Positions 39,301-48,502 of a stretch of DNA of 64,000 nucleotides are shown here, one piece after another. Under the pieces are notes generated by a model that had not been told where the DNA came from, did not search any database, and saw nothing but the letters and a program-made list of their open reading frames with translations. The DNA comes from Luteolibacter arcticus (GTDB lineage: Bacteria; Verrucomicrobiota; Verrucomicrobiia; Verrucomicrobiales; Akkermansiaceae). The translations under genes were made by a program, and so were the position numbers. How positions within the stretch are numbered: position 1 is the stretch's first letter; every line of letters starts with the position of its first letter. Location: NCBI RefSeq assembly GCF_025950235.1, contig NZ_JAPDDT010000014.1, forward strand, positions 62,001-126,000, written 5' to 3'.

Positions 39301-40909
39301 TAAAACTCATGGTTCCTCCGCCTCTCCCAAGTTCTACTCTACGGGCACGCTCCAACCGTCAAACCGCGCACCCACTGCCTCAGTCGATGCGCCAGCCGTT
39401 TGCGCCGCTCGGGAGCCGGTATTGTTCCGGTCGCAATGCACCGATCCGGATGGCGATCCGCTGACCCTGCTCTGGGACTTTGGCGACGAAACGCTTTTGG
39501 AAGAAACTTCCAATTGTTACCACCGCTTCCTCGCGGGAGGGACTCACCAAGTGAAGCTTCACGCGCTCGACCGGCGCGGGGGGGTGACCACGGTGACGAA
39601 ATCCGTGACGGTGACGGATCCCTTGGCAAACTGGACGCAGCTCGCTTCCAACACGACCGATCGTCTCGAATCGATTGCGGCTGGGGGCGGCAGGCTCGTG
39701 GCCGTCGGACATTCCGGTGGAGCTTACCGGACTTCCCCCGACGGGGTGAGCTGGACCGGCGGCAGGATCAGCCCGGAGACCTACCCGTACCCCTTTCTCG
39801 ACGAGATTGTTTATCACGACGGCCAATTCGTTGCCTGCGGCTACGACGGGACCAGCGGGTCTTCCCAAGGAGTGATCTATACTTCGCCGGACGGGACTAC
39901 TTGGACGCTCCGCTATCTGGAGAGTGGGTCCCTGACGGCTTTGGTCTCGGCAGGTGGCCGTTGCTATGCGGGAGGCGGCGACAGCACGATCTTGTCTTCA
40001 GTCGACGGTGTTTCCTGGTCCCCGCTTCTGGGCGGGCAACCAGGGGGGTTCAGCAGTTTCGCTTATGGGAACGGCCATTTCGTGGCAGGTGGCACCCGCT
40101 TGGACTCGCGGCTGGTGATGACTTCGCCGGACGGGAATACGTGGACCGATACCAGCAGCGGCCTGGGAAGCTACCAAACCACCTCGCTAGGCATGCTCTT
40201 TCATACAGGAGACAGGTTTATCGGCGCTTCAGGCGACAGTGTGGCGGCCCGCAGGGGCGACATCCTCTACTCCCTGAATCACGGAGCCACGTTCAAAAAA
40301 ACGGGAACCAAGCTGGACTCCCTCCGGGCCTTCGGTGGGGGCAACGGCCTGATCCTAGGCTCCGGGATCATGTCCTTGACCAACGCTCAGGTGAACATTG
40401 TATCGATTGACGGGATGGAGTGGCGGCCCTTGCCCACGCCTGCCCAATCGGACCGGACGGACATCGCCTATTTCAACAGTCGCTTTTACACGGCGGGGCT
40501 TGCAGGCTCGATCTGGCGTTCCGGCGAAGTGCCTCCACTAGCAGCGGCGGGATATGCTGGCTGGCAGACCGCCTGCTTCCCGGGAGGTGACGTGCGGTCC
40601 GGGCCGGACGATGACTTCGATGGAGACGGGATACCGAACCTAGCTGAATATGTCACCGGTAGCGATCCCCGCGACCGGGAAGACCGCGGCGAGATCATCG
40701 CCGAAGTAGCGGGGGAGGTCTTCACCATGATCGTTCCCAAGACCGGAGGTGCGGACGATGCGGTTTGCCACGTAGAGTACTCGGAACATTTGGATGGCTG
40801 GAGTCAGGAAGGCGTGGAAATCGTGGAGGACAGCAGCGAGCGTTTGGTGGTGAAGGTTCCCACCTCGGCGCGCGCGGGCTTTCTGCGGGCGGTCTTCGCT
40901 TTGAGGTGA
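36326..40909 (+). CDS. Secreted metzincin protease with two PKD-propeller units
   Basis: 1527 residues starting at GTG 36326. N-terminal membrane/signal helix (LLLPTFFLLGLLIWLI). Zinc site HELGHNYGIHH at 429-439 with Met-turn VMGS (Met467) is a metzincin catalytic domain; the N-terminal 230 residues may be a pro-region. Then two units: PKD 622-708 plus six SPDG-WT repeats to about 1012, and PKD 1013-1097 plus six repeats to about 1415. A type-3 calcium repeat (DDDFDGDGIPNLAEY, from 1428) and a terminal domain follow. It likely degrades extracellular protein or glycoprotein. Confidence 0.88.
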   Translation: MKRRVSLLLPTFFLLGLLIWLIRPEIGERDGVIPSSSAGSGVGESRALEGFAEWRAKFRTREPERGEMETGLRIALARKEQMLEWMAKDPARALKDAISRSDYEELPEALKPHFERSFNEVASLRVMPVCIPGLAREPVWTLVSGSQTFRANVVGRRKGQSSKEDTPLAGIVLGDHAVLREHAFEKLGSDDLKVLGRRPSGQADPGRDYSSGLRLGSGQVTALAGGKLYHFASEASLDAFNARLSALDDRPGPHAGSRVVLASPGDSGSGDGGFPWNEVEDEVDRLASAWTETPKKVFLIRVDFPNLTGQSASEAQLEGILNGAVTTSIAQMSYGKTRIIGEASTMIVRLPETYDYYSAGEKNEELHQDASDAYEAIAGIGSLGAYDIVGVHFNSIAMTSGGALYAGLATLGGTKMWIQATISFSTFVHELGHNYGIHHASFWKTTNGTVLGPPATQEEYGDPFDVMGSGTDVSIHHFSASGKGRLNWLTSSQIASVSSAGSSGIRRIHRFDDAGTTGATQAVRVSIPGSPDNYWIGYRAGVPLNQSLGNGAFFTLEKTGVPQTLLLDLTPGSASGKMDCALPLGKTYSDPNGVHITPVAKGGSGGDAWLDVNVQVGSFAGNQPPVLSLNAPATAVPRQTIPLSVTANDPDGDPLIYQWDFGDGTAAVIHGTASVDHMWALGGTYTVKVTANDMKGSSATTQATVTMADPLASWTGASTPIVYEAVHYLGGRFVGMSSAGFHFSADGVNWEHIVRSGNNMSYQAGPMAYDGDVFVASSGATFFRSRDGRTWEAAVSTPPAAAMRAVKSTPGKFVGVGDGFSLISSDQGKTWQSYPIGTGLELRGLAFGRGMFVTVGRAGDLSTGSPAVYTSPDGINWTACSVPVVQSSTGKFLGVEFVDGVFYAFGEQTGILRSTDGVSWTVALDRSASIWSDGSLLAIRSLTAGPGFLLAAASNGLRHIWLSSLDGHTWVRGPAPTYAPNSLYADGRLVSGKTHGSSASPKFYSTGTLQPSNRAPTASVDAPAVCAAREPVLFRSQCTDPDGDPLTLLWDFGDETLLEETSNCYHRFLAGGTHQVKLHALDRRGGVTTVTKSVTVTDPLANWTQLASNTTDRLESIAAGGGRLVAVGHSGGAYRTSPDGVSWTGGRISPETYPYPFLDEIVYHDGQFVACGYDGTSGSSQGVIYTSPDGTTWTLRYLESGSLTALVSAGGRCYAGGGDSTILSSVDGVSWSPLLGGQPGGFSSFAYGNGHFVAGGTRLDSRLVMTSPDGNTWTDTSSGLGSYQTTSLGMLFHTGDRFIGASGDSVAARRGDILYSLNHGATFKKTGTKLDSLRAFGGGNGLILGSGIMSLTNAQVNIVSIDGMEWRPLPTPAQSDRTDIAYFNSRFYTAGLAGSIWRSGEVPPLAAAGYAGWQTACFPGGDVRSGPDDDFDGDGIPNLAEYVTGSDPRDREDRGEIIAEVAGEVFTMIVPKTGGADDAVCHVEYSEHLDGWSQEGVEIVEDSSERLVVKVPTSARAGFLRAVFALR

Positions 40910-41185
40910 GAGGCGTGCCGTGATCATCGCATTTGCGTCCCAGACCGGCCCCGGATTCCGCGCCGCCGCCTTGTCCGCGATCAACTGCCGGGATGCTGCC
41001 TTTGACGGAGTTTTTTCCGCTGCGGCGGATATTATTTTCACCCGCCGTAGTTTGAATATTCGGAGCACTGGCCGAGAAAACCGCCGTGCTTTCCGTCCTC
41101 CATGCGTTCTAGCGCAGCTGGAAGTTTCTCTGTACAAAAGGGTTCAAGAGATGATGGCCGGAAAGGTGGGTGGCCCAAATCTCTA

Positions 41186-41229
41186 AAAAATCAGCCCCAG
41201 CGCAGGGGAATTCCGGGTGAATTTTTTTC
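41186..41229 (+). terminator. Possible terminator before the ribosomal cluster
   Basis: Small stem CCCC-AGCGCA-GGGG, flanked by A-rich (aaaaaatca) and T-rich (gtgaattttttt) arms that can pair imperfectly; the T-run fits termination of transcription coming from the protease gene. Confidence 0.4.
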
Positions 41230-41240
41230 CGAAATAGGAC

Positions 41241-41268
41241 TTGTCAGGTGACCTTCGATCCCTAGATT
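41241..41268 (+). promoter_or_regulatory. Candidate promoter of the rpsL operon
   Basis: TTGTCA (41241-41246), 16-bp spacer, TAGATT (41263-41268). Both hexamers match sigma70 in four or five positions. The start would be about 165 bp ahead of rpsL. Confidence 0.4.
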
Positions 41269-41437
41269 CGCCGCCCCACATCGCCACCCGCCAACCGGTA
41301 TTCATTGCCACGCGGGCGGCTTCATTCTCCAAACACTATCGGGTGCAGCTCCGGACAAAAGGCTCCTGCGAGGGATTTTTCGCTCGCTTCCTTGTCCGGC
41401 GACGCATCCAGCGAACACCGAACCACGCAGGAATCCC

Positions 41438-41857
41438 ATGCCGACCATCAATCAGCTCGTCCGTAAAGGACGACAGACTCCGATCGAGAAATCGAAGTCT
41501 CCGGCGATGAGCAATTGCCCGCAGCGCCGAGGCGTCTGCCTTCAGGTCATGACCCGCACCCCGAAGAAGCCGAACTCGGCGCTCCGGAAAGTGGCGAAGG
41601 TCCGCCTGACCAATGGCTACGAAGTGATCGCCTACATCGGCGGTGAAGGCCACAACCTTCAGGAGCACTCCATCGTGCTCGTCCGCGGCGGCCGTGTGAA
41701 AGACCTTCCAGGTGTCCGCTACCACATCGTCCGTGGTTCGCTCGACACCCTCGGCGTCGACAAGCGCCGCCAGAGCCGCTCGAAGTACGGCGCCAAGCGT
41801 CCGAAGCCGGGCCAAGCCGCAGCTCCTGCCAAGGGTGGCAAGGGCGGTAAGAAGTAA
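41438..41857 (+). CDS. rpsL: 30S ribosomal protein S12
   Basis: 139 residues, about 15 longer than in E. coli because of a Lys/Gly/Ala tail ([16 protein letters not shown]). The decoding-centre loops [11 protein letters not shown] (residues 41-51) and [14 protein letters not shown] are intact, with wild-type Lys at the streptomycin-sensitive positions. First gene of the cluster; AGGA precedes the ATG at 5-6 bp. Confidence 0.98.
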   Translation: MPTINQLVRKGRQTPIEKSKSPAMSNCPQRRGVCLQVMTRTPKKPNSALRKVAKVRLTNGYEVIAYIGGEGHNLQEHSIVLVRGGRVKDLPGVRYHIVRGSLDTLGVDKRRQSRSKYGAKRPKPGQAAAPAKGGKGGKK

Positions 41858-41889
41858 TCCTGCTTCGCAAGCCTTAATCTTTTCCGACC

Positions 41890-42363
41890 ATGTCACGCCG
41901 CAAGCGCACTTTCCACAAGCCCGATCGCCGGGACTCCCGCTACGACAGCTCCCTCGTGGGTCACCTGATTTCCAAGGTGATGATCGATGGCAAGCGGTCC
42001 CTCGCGGAACGCATCGTCTATGCCGCCATCGACAAGGCGAGCGAAGGCGCCGATACCGTCGATCCGCTCGAGATCGTCACCCGCGCCATTGAGAACGCCA
42101 AGCCACGCGTGGAAGTGAAGAGCCGCCGTGTCGGTGGTGCCACTTACCAGGTTCCGCTCGAAGTGAACCCGGATCGTTCCGAGTCCCTCGCCCTGCGTTG
42201 GATCGTCGGTTACGCCCGCGGCCGCAAGGGCACCCCGATGCACGTGGCACTCGCCAACGAACTGAAGGATTCCGCCAATAACCAAGGCTCGTCCGTCCGC
42301 AAGCGCGACGACGTGCACAAGATGGCCCAGGCCAACCGCGCCTTCGCCCACTTCCGCTGGTAA
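41890..42363 (+). CDS. rpsG: 30S ribosomal protein S7
   Basis: 157 residues, the usual size, with the family start [20 protein letters not shown] and the end FAHFRW. It nucleates the 3' domain of 16S rRNA and contacts the E site. It follows rpsL by 32 bp; no Shine-Dalgarno is visible before the ATG (leader ends ttttccgacc). Confidence 0.98.
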   Translation: MSRRKRTFHKPDRRDSRYDSSLVGHLISKVMIDGKRSLAERIVYAAIDKASEGADTVDPLEIVTRAIENAKPRVEVKSRRVGGATYQVPLEVNPDRSESLALRWIVGYARGRKGTPMHVALANELKDSANNQGSSVRKRDDVHKMAQANRAFAHFRW

Positions 42364-42397
42364 ACAAGTCAACGGGGAGTTCCTTCCCCATCCCGCC

Positions 42398-44545
42398 ATG
42401 TCTTCCAATCCCAACAATCCTGATCGCCCGTATCCGCTTGAGCGGACGCGGAACATTGGGATTGCGGCGCACATCGACGCCGGGAAGACGACGCTCACCG
42501 AGCGCATCCTCTTCTACACGGGGATGATCCATAAGATCGGCGAGGTGCACGACGGTGCCGCCACGACCGATTGGATGGAGCAGGAGCGCGAGCGCGGCAT
42601 CACGATCACCTCCGCCGCTGTGACCACCAAGTGGATCCAGCTTGCGGAAGAAGGCGTGACCAAGCTGTTCCCGAAGGCGGAGCAGCGGATCAACATCATC
42701 GATACCCCCGGCCACGTGGACTTCACGGCCGAGGTCGAGCGCTCCCTGCGGGTGCTCGATGGAGCGATCGTCGTCTTCTGCGGCGTCGCCGGGGTGCAGC
42801 CTCAGACCGAGACGGTCTGGCGCCAGGCCACAAAGTATCACGTCCCGCGGATCGTCTTCGTTAACAAGATGGACCGCGTCGGCGCGAACTTTAACAACGT
42901 CTTCAATGAGGTGAAGGAGAAGCTCGGCGCGAACGCCGTGCGGGTCCTGATCCCGATCGGTGCCGAGGATTACCTCACCGGCCAGATCGACGTGGTGAAC
43001 CAGAAGGAGATCCACTTCAACGACGACGACAAGTTCGGCTCGACCTACGAGGTGCGCGAACTCAGCGCCGATCAAAAGATCATCGCCGAAGCCGCCTACA
43101 CCGAACTGGTGAGCACCGTGGCCGACGTGGACGACCAACTCGGCGAGAAATTCCTCATGGAGGAGCCGATCACCAAGGAGGAGCTCAAGCAGGCCATCCG
43201 CCGCGCCACGATCGCGAACAAGCTGGTGCCCGTTGCCGGCGGTTCCGCCTTCAAGAACAAGGGTGTCCAATACCTCATCGACGCCGTCGTCGATTACCTC
43301 CCGAGCCCGCTGGAACTCCCGGCGATGATCGGCATGGACCCGGATAACGAGGAGCACAAGATCGAGGTCCACACCACCGACCACGAGAAGTTCTGTTCCC
43401 TCGCCTTCAAACTCTGGGCGGACAAATTCGTCGGTAAGCTCGTTTTCTTCCGCGTCTATTCCGGTGTGATCAAGAAGGGCGACACGGTTTACAACCCGCG
43501 AACCCGCCGCTCCGAGCGAGTTGGCCGCCTGATCCAGATCCAGGCCGACGAGCATAAAGACATCGATGCCTGTTACGCCGGCGATATCGCCGCGATGGTC
43601 GGGATCAAAAACGTCACCACTGGTGACACCCTGGCCAAAGAAGGTTACCACGTCGTTCTCGAACCCCCCACTTTCCCGGATCCCGTCATCTCCATGGCGG
43701 TTGAGCCAAAAACCAAAGCCGACCAGGAAAAGCTGGCACTCGCTTTGGCCCGCCTCTCCGAAGAGGACCCCACCTTCCACGTCAAGACCGACGAGGAGAC
43801 CGGCCAGACCATCATTTCCGGCATGGGCGAACTTCACCTGGAGATCATCGTCGATCGCCTGCGCCGCGAATTCAAGGTAGAGGCCAATACCGGCGCTCCC
43901 CAGATCGCCTACCGCGAGACCATCACTGCCGAAGCCCCGGGCGAAGGCAAGCTGGTCAAGCAATCCGGCGGCCGCGGCCAATACGGCCACGTGCGCCTGC
44001 AGGTCCGCCCGAATGAAAAGGGCAAGGGCCTGACGATCGAAAACAAGATCGTCGGTGGTGAAATCCCGAAGGATTACCACAACGCCGTTTTCAAGGGCGT
44101 GAAGGAAGCCATGACGAATGGCATCATCGCCGGCTACCCGGTCATCGATGTCCACGTCGACGTCCTCGGCGGCTCCTTCCACGAAGTCGATTCCAACGAG
44201 AACGCCTTCACGATGGCCGCGATCTTCGCCGTGAAGGACGCCTTCAAGAAGGCCAAGGCCATTCTCCTCGAGCCGATCATGGCCGTGGAAGTCTCCACTC
44301 CGGACGACTACCAGGGCGATGTGATGGGCGATCTGAACCGCCGTCGCGGCCAGATCCAGAACATGGAAAACAAGGGCAAGCTCGCCGTGATTCACGCGAA
44401 CGTCCCCTTGAAGGAAATGTTCGGCTACTCCAATGCCGTCCGCTCGCTCTCGTCGGGCCGGGCTTCCTACTCCATGACCCCGTCGCACTTCGAACAAGTG
44501 CCGGGCAACATCGTCGCCGAGATCGTCACCGACCAAGGCAGCTAA
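42398..44545 (+). CDS. fusA: Elongation factor G
   Basis: 715 residues. GTPase motifs [18 protein letters not shown] and NKMDR, then domains II-V, with [10 protein letters not shown] and the domain V end [13 protein letters not shown]. It drives translocation in GTP-dependent steps. The purine-rich ggggag lies too far (about 19 bp) from the ATG to be a normal ribosome-binding site. The usual tuf gene is not after it; rpsJ follows directly. Confidence 0.98.
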   Translation: MSSNPNNPDRPYPLERTRNIGIAAHIDAGKTTLTERILFYTGMIHKIGEVHDGAATTDWMEQERERGITITSAAVTTKWIQLAEEGVTKLFPKAEQRINIIDTPGHVDFTAEVERSLRVLDGAIVVFCGVAGVQPQTETVWRQATKYHVPRIVFVNKMDRVGANFNNVFNEVKEKLGANAVRVLIPIGAEDYLTGQIDVVNQKEIHFNDDDKFGSTYEVRELSADQKIIAEAAYTELVSTVADVDDQLGEKFLMEEPITKEELKQAIRRATIANKLVPVAGGSAFKNKGVQYLIDAVVDYLPSPLELPAMIGMDPDNEEHKIEVHTTDHEKFCSLAFKLWADKFVGKLVFFRVYSGVIKKGDTVYNPRTRRSERVGRLIQIQADEHKDIDACYAGDIAAMVGIKNVTTGDTLAKEGYHVVLEPPTFPDPVISMAVEPKTKADQEKLALALARLSEEDPTFHVKTDEETGQTIISGMGELHLEIIVDRLRREFKVEANTGAPQIAYRETITAEAPGEGKLVKQSGGRGQYGHVRLQVRPNEKGKGLTIENKIVGGEIPKDYHNAVFKGVKEAMTNGIIAGYPVIDVHVDVLGGSFHEVDSNENAFTMAAIFAVKDAFKKAKAILLEPIMAVEVSTPDDYQGDVMGDLNRRRGQIQNMENKGKLAVIHANVPLKEMFGYSNAVRSLSSGRASYSMTPSHFEQVPGNIVAEIVTDQGS

Positions 44546-44579
44546 AGACTTACCCAACATCTCACACTAATCCACCGCC

Positions 44580-44888
44580 ATGGAAAACCAGAAGATCCGC
44601 ATCCGCCTGCGCGCTTTCGATCACCGCGCCATCGACCGCTCCGCCGCGGAGATCGTCGAAACCGCCAAGCGCACCGGTGCCAAGGTGGCCGGCCCGATCC
44701 CGCTCCCGACCCGCATTGAGAAGTTCAGCGTGAACCGCTCCGTGCACGTCAACAAGAAGTCGATGGAACAGTTCGAGATCCGCACCCACAAGCGCGTGCT
44801 CGACATCGTCGATCCCACCGCCCGCACCGTCGATGAGCTCAAGAAGCTCAACCTTCCCGCCGGTGTCGACATCGCCATCCGCATCTGA
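44580..44888 (+). CDS. rpsJ: 30S ribosomal protein S10
   Basis: 102 residues. Starts [20 protein letters not shown] and ends [11 protein letters not shown], diagnostic of S10/NusE. It sits in the 30S head and joins NusB in antitermination. Leader aatccaccgcc-ATG has no Shine-Dalgarno. It takes the place after fusA where tuf is usual. Confidence 0.97.
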   Translation: MENQKIRIRLRAFDHRAIDRSAAEIVETAKRTGAKVAGPIPLPTRIEKFSVNRSVHVNKKSMEQFEIRTHKRVLDIVDPTARTVDELKKLNLPAGVDIAIRI

Positions 44889-44941
44889 GGTCCAGTCAGG
44901 ATCTCGAATCTCAGTTCTCAACTTTCAAATCGACCACCGCC

Positions 44942-45583
44942 ATGTCTCTCGGACTTCTCGGCAAAAAGCTCGGTATGACCCGCCTCTTCGATGAGGCGAG
45001 CCAGGCCATGATTCCCGTCACCGTCATCGAAGTGAGCGGCAACACCTGCCTGCAGGTGAAGACCGTTGAAAAGGACGGCTACTCCGCTGTTCAAGTCGGC
45101 TACGGCGACAAGAAGGAGTTCCGCACGGACAAGCCTTCGCTCGGCCACTTCAAGAAGCACGGCTCCACGCCGAAGTACAAGGTGCAGGAGTTCCGCTTCG
45201 CCGCCGACCAGGCAGCGCCGGAAACCCACACCGGCATGGAAACCTTCACCGCCGGCCAGTGGGTCGACGTGATCGGCACCAGCAAGGGCCGCGGCTTCCA
45301 GGGTGCCGTCAAGCGCCACGGTTTCGGTGGTCTCAAGCAGACCCACGGCTCCATGATGCACCGCCGGACCGGCGCCATCGGTTGCCGCTCCACCCCGGGC
45401 CGCGTCTGGAAGAACCAGAAGATGCCCGGACACATGGGTGATGTGCCCCGCACCACGCAGAATCTCAAGGTCGTCGCCGTGCGCCCTGAGGATGGCGTGA
45501 TCCTGATTTCCGGTGCCGTCGCCGGCGCCAAGGGCGGTTTCGTCACCATCCGCCCTGCCAAGAAGAAGACCGCTGCCGCCTGA
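44942..45583 (+). CDS. rplC: 50S ribosomal protein L3
   Basis: 213 residues. Core motif GRGFQGAVKRHGFGGLKQTH and the end KGGFVTIRPAKKK are L3. The loop GCRSTPGRVWKNQKMPGHMG reaches the peptidyl-transferase centre. Leader gaccaccgcc-ATG is almost the same as that of rpsJ, with no Shine-Dalgarno. Confidence 0.98.
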   Translation: MSLGLLGKKLGMTRLFDEASQAMIPVTVIEVSGNTCLQVKTVEKDGYSAVQVGYGDKKEFRTDKPSLGHFKKHGSTPKYKVQEFRFAADQAAPETHTGMETFTAGQWVDVIGTSKGRGFQGAVKRHGFGGLKQTHGSMMHRRTGAIGCRSTPGRVWKNQKMPGHMGDVPRTTQNLKVVAVRPEDGVILISGAVAGAKGGFVTIRPAKKKTAAA

Positions 45584-45622
45584 GGCCGGGTTTGAACCGA
45601 AACTCTCAATCGCATCCCAGTC

Positions 45623-46231
45623 ATGCCCGCGAAAACTTTCACCGCTGACGCCGCGCAGAGCGCGAACATCCTGCTCGCCGAAGCCGACAAGGGCGCCCAG
45701 GCCGTGCACGATCTCGTCACCGCCTACCACGCCAACCGCCGCACCGGTTCCGCCAACACCAAGACCCGTGGCGAAGTCCGCGGTAATAACAAGAAGATCT
45801 ACAAGCAGAAGGGCACCGGTAACGCCCGTCACGGCGACAAGCGCGCCCCGATCTTCGTGGGTGGTGGTGTTGTCTTCGGTCCGCGTCCCCGCGACTACTC
45901 GAAGCACGTCCCGAAGAACGTCCGCAAGCTCGCCTTGCGCCGCGTGCTCGGGGACCTCGTCCGCGAGGAAACCGCCAAGGTCCTTCCTTCCTTCTCCATC
46001 GCCGATGGCAAGACGAAGTCCTTCATCGCCGCCGTCTCCGCTGACGCCGCGCCGAAGAAGGTGCTCATCGTTGCCAAGAGCTTCGACGAGAAGACCTACC
46101 TCTCCGCCCGCAACGTCGGCTGGGCCCAGCTCGTCACCGCCGAAAGCGTGAACGTCGAGGAACTCCTTCACGCCAACACCGTGTTGCTCGTGGAAGACGC
46201 CCTTGAGACGCTCGCCAAGCGCACCGCCTAA
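45623..46231 (+). CDS. rplD: 50S ribosomal protein L4
   Basis: 202 residues. The tunnel loop shows TRGEVRGNNKKIYKQKGTGNARHGDKRAP (residues about 50-78), the region that meets macrolides at the exit tunnel. C-terminal LLVEDALETLAKR is typical. L4 also autoregulates S10 operons in some bacteria. No Shine-Dalgarno before ATG. Confidence 0.97.
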   Translation: MPAKTFTADAAQSANILLAEADKGAQAVHDLVTAYHANRRTGSANTKTRGEVRGNNKKIYKQKGTGNARHGDKRAPIFVGGGVVFGPRPRDYSKHVPKNVRKLALRRVLGDLVREETAKVLPSFSIADGKTKSFIAAVSADAAPKKVLIVAKSFDEKTYLSARNVGWAQLVTAESVNVEELLHANTVLLVEDALETLAKRTA

Positions 46232-46252
46232 TCTCATCGCTGAAACCGCGCC

Positions 46253-46537
46253 ATGAAAGACATCTACCAAGTCATCAAGAACGTCCGCCTCAGCGAGAAG
46301 GCCACCATGCTCCAGGAGACCAACAATGAGGTCGTCCTCGAGGTGAACCGCGAGGCCAACAAGCTCGATATCAAGCGCGCCGTCGAAACCCTGCTGGGCA
46401 AGAAGGTCGCCGCCGTCCGCACCGCCAACTACGCCGGCAAGGCCAAGCGCCGCCGCCGTGCCGATGAAGGCCGCACCAACCACTGGAAGAAGGCTATCGT
46501 TCGTCTCAAGGAAGGCGAAACGCTCGACCTCGTCTGA
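46253..46537 (+). CDS. rplW: 50S ribosomal protein L23
   Basis: 94 residues. Family patterns VIKNVRLSEKATMLQ, VLEVNREANKLDIKRAVE and KKAIVRLKEGETLDL. L23 lies at the tunnel exit and docks trigger factor and SRP. Shortest gap from rplD (21 bp). Leader ends gaaaccgcgcc-ATG. Confidence 0.97.
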   Translation: MKDIYQVIKNVRLSEKATMLQETNNEVVLEVNREANKLDIKRAVETLLGKKVAAVRTANYAGKAKRRRRADEGRTNHWKKAIVRLKEGETLDLV

Positions 46538-46578
46538 TTTTTCTAACCGGCTAACCCCGAACCAACCCCACCAGAGCC

Positions 46579-47421
46579 ATGCCTCTCAAGGAGTTCACAC
46601 CCAATACCCCGTCCGAACGCTACAAGGTGCTTCCGTCCTTCGACGAAATCACCAAGCACAAGCCGGAGAAGAGCCTTCTTACCCCGCTCAAGAGGAGCGG
46701 CGGCCGTAACAACACCGGCCGGATCACCACCCGCCACATCGGCGGTGGTCACAAGCGCCACTACCGCCTGATCGACTTCAAGCGGACCAAGCATGAAGTG
46801 ACCGCCACCGTGGTCGGCATCGAGTATGATCCGAACCGCACCTGCCGCATCGCGCTCCTCCAGTACAAGGATGGCGTGAAGAGCTACATCCTGGCTCCTG
46901 CCGGTCTTGAGACCGGTGCGACCGTGGTGTCCGGCGAAAAGGCCGCCCCGAAGGTGGGCAACGCGATGCCACTCAAGAGCGTCCCGCTCGGCACCGCGAT
47001 CCACAACATCGAGCTGATCCCGGGCAACGGCGGCAAGGTCGCCCGCGCTGCCGGCCAGCAGGCCGTGCTCTCCAACCGCGAAGGCGGATGGGCGCTGATC
47101 AAGATGCCTTCCGGTGAAATCCGCCGCTTCAACGAGAACTGCTACTGCACCATCGGCACCGTCGGCAACCGCGACCACATGAACGAGGTGTCCGGCAAGG
47201 CTGGCCGCACCCGCTGGCAGGGCGTCCGCCCGACCGTCCGCGGCATGTGCATGAACCCCGTCGACCACCCGAACGGTGGTGGCGAAGGCAAGTCGAAGTC
47301 CGGTGGTGGTCGCCAGCACCTTCTCAGCCCCTGGGGCCACGCGAAGGGTCAGAAGACCCGCAAGCCGAAGAAGGTCACCAGCACCTTCATCGTCGAAAGC
47401 CGCCACAACAAGAAGCGCTAA
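46579..47421 (+). CDS. rplB: 50S ribosomal protein L2
   Basis: 280 residues. Contains [19 protein letters not shown] at the N-terminus and the peptidyl-transferase-proximal [30 protein letters not shown] near the C-terminus, including the conserved His. It is essential for subunit association. Confidence 0.98.
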   Translation: MPLKEFTPNTPSERYKVLPSFDEITKHKPEKSLLTPLKRSGGRNNTGRITTRHIGGGHKRHYRLIDFKRTKHEVTATVVGIEYDPNRTCRIALLQYKDGVKSYILAPAGLETGATVVSGEKAAPKVGNAMPLKSVPLGTAIHNIELIPGNGGKVARAAGQQAVLSNREGGWALIKMPSGEIRRFNENCYCTIGTVGNRDHMNEVSGKAGRTRWQGVRPTVRGMCMNPVDHPNGGGEGKSKSGGGRQHLLSPWGHAKGQKTRKPKKVTSTFIVESRHNKKR

Positions 47422-47444
47422 GCTAATCTTTACCTCACGAACTC

Positions 47445-47714
47445 ATGCCTCGCTCTCTCAAGAAGGGTCCGTACATCGACCAGAAGCTTCTGGCCAAGAT
47501 CGATACCGCTGCCGCCGCTGGCGACAAGAAGCCGATCAAGACCTGGAGCCGCGCCTCGATGGTCACGCCAGACTTCGTCGGCCTGAACTTCGCCGTGCAC
47601 AATGGCAAGACCTTCGTCCCGGTGTATGTCACCGAGAACATGGTCGGCCACAAGCTCGGTGAATTCGCCCCGACCCGCCTGTTCCGCCAGCACGGCGGTA
47701 TCGGCAAGAAGTAA
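47445..47714 (+). CDS. rpsS: 30S ribosomal protein S19
   Basis: 89 residues. [20 protein letters not shown] and the C-terminal [20 protein letters not shown] are S19. It contacts S13 and the A-site finger. Normally rplV follows directly; here an unrelated exported-protein gene intervenes after 27 bp. Confidence 0.97.
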   Translation: MPRSLKKGPYIDQKLLAKIDTAAAAGDKKPIKTWSRASMVTPDFVGLNFAVHNGKTFVPVYVTENMVGHKLGEFAPTRLFRQHGGIGKK

Positions 47715-47741
47715 GCCGTTCACGCTCACACTCCCGTTTCC

Positions 47742-48455
47742 ATGCACCGCTCGCGTCCATTCGCTCTCACCGCCGCAGTCCTCGGACTGTCCGCGGGGGC
47801 GTGGACTTGTGCGGCGCAGGGAACGGATGTGGCGGCCTTGCAGGACCGGATCATCGATCAGGAAGCCAAGATCAAGTCGCTCGAAAAGGCTCTCGTGGAG
47901 TCGAACCGGGCGGAGAAACTGGCGACCGAGGAAAAGAATCAGGTCAAGCTCCGCCTCGAAGCGCTCGGCCGCGATTTGCTCGATGGTGGCGACGACCGTC
48001 TGGTCCAAGCCAATGCCGACCTCGAAGTAGTCCGCCGCCGCTCCAGCGACCTCGAAGCCGTTTGCTCCCGCCTCGTGGGCGTGGTGACCGACTACCTCCG
48101 CCAGGCGGTGGCCGCGAACCCCGACGCACGTCTGCGAGTGGAAACCGCCATGCGGGAGCTTGACGAAGTGCTCGGCCTGAGGCAGAAGCCCGCCCCCGCA
48201 GCCGCCGCCGGTTCCGCCGGCCAAGCAAAAGTGGTGAGCATCGACTCGGAAAGCGGCCTCCTCGTCCTCAACGTCGGGGAAAGCCAGAACGCCCGCATCG
48301 GCACCACTTATCGCCTCGTCCGCGGGGAACAATCATTCGGCACCGCCATCGTGGCCGACGTCCGCCGCAACGTATGCGGCGCCTTTGTCGAGGAGCTCGA
48401 CCCGGGTCAAGGCCCGGTCCGCCTCGGCGATTCCGCCCTTCTCATCACTGAATAA
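47742..48455 (+). CDS. Exported coiled-coil protein embedded in the S10 operon
   Basis: 237 residues. A signal peptide (MHRSRPFALTAAVLGLSAGA with cleavage near CAA-QG) is followed by a coiled coil (about 30-95, ALQDRIIDQEAKIKSLEKAL), a Pro/Ala linker and a C-terminal beta domain (KVVSIDSESGLLVLNVGESQ, TYRLVRGEQSFGTAIVADVR). It has no ribosomal-protein features and lies between rpsS and rplV on the same strand with gaps of 27 and 47 bp, so it should be cotranscribed. Function unknown; a periplasmic or envelope role is inferred. Confidence 0.88.
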   Translation: MHRSRPFALTAAVLGLSAGAWTCAAQGTDVAALQDRIIDQEAKIKSLEKALVESNRAEKLATEEKNQVKLRLEALGRDLLDGGDDRLVQANADLEVVRRRSSDLEAVCSRLVGVVTDYLRQAVAANPDARLRVETAMRELDEVLGLRQKPAPAAAAGSAGQAKVVSIDSESGLLVLNVGESQNARIGTTYRLVRGEQSFGTAIVADVRRNVCGAFVEELDPGQGPVRLGDSALLITE

Positions 48456-48502
48456 TCCGCGCGCCGCGCACCATTCTCTCAAACGCCTCACCGACCCGAT
48501 CC

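Larger units (their letters stand above)
40910..41437 (+). other. 528-bp region upstream of the ribosomal cluster
   Basis: An 88-codon GTG-started frame (40920-41186) has no good start signal and no family resemblance, so it is not called. The region holds a CGGCGG/CCGCCG hairpin near 41034-41060, a possible terminator near 41186-41229 and a promoter candidate at 41241-41268. The remaining 170 bp to rpsL would be the mRNA leader. Confidence 0.5.

Noticed and set aside
40920-41186. 88-codon GTG-started ORF after the protease
   Set aside because: No Shine-Dalgarno, no family pattern, and a composition like untranslated sequence.
42077-44560. 827-codon minus-strand ORF opposite fusA
   Set aside because: It is antisense of rpsG/fusA; the plus-strand products are unmistakable. 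High GC with strong codon bias makes long antisense frames.
44918-46483. 521-codon minus-strand ORF opposite rplC-rplD-rplW
   Set aside because: Shadow of three ribosomal-protein genes; no domain features.
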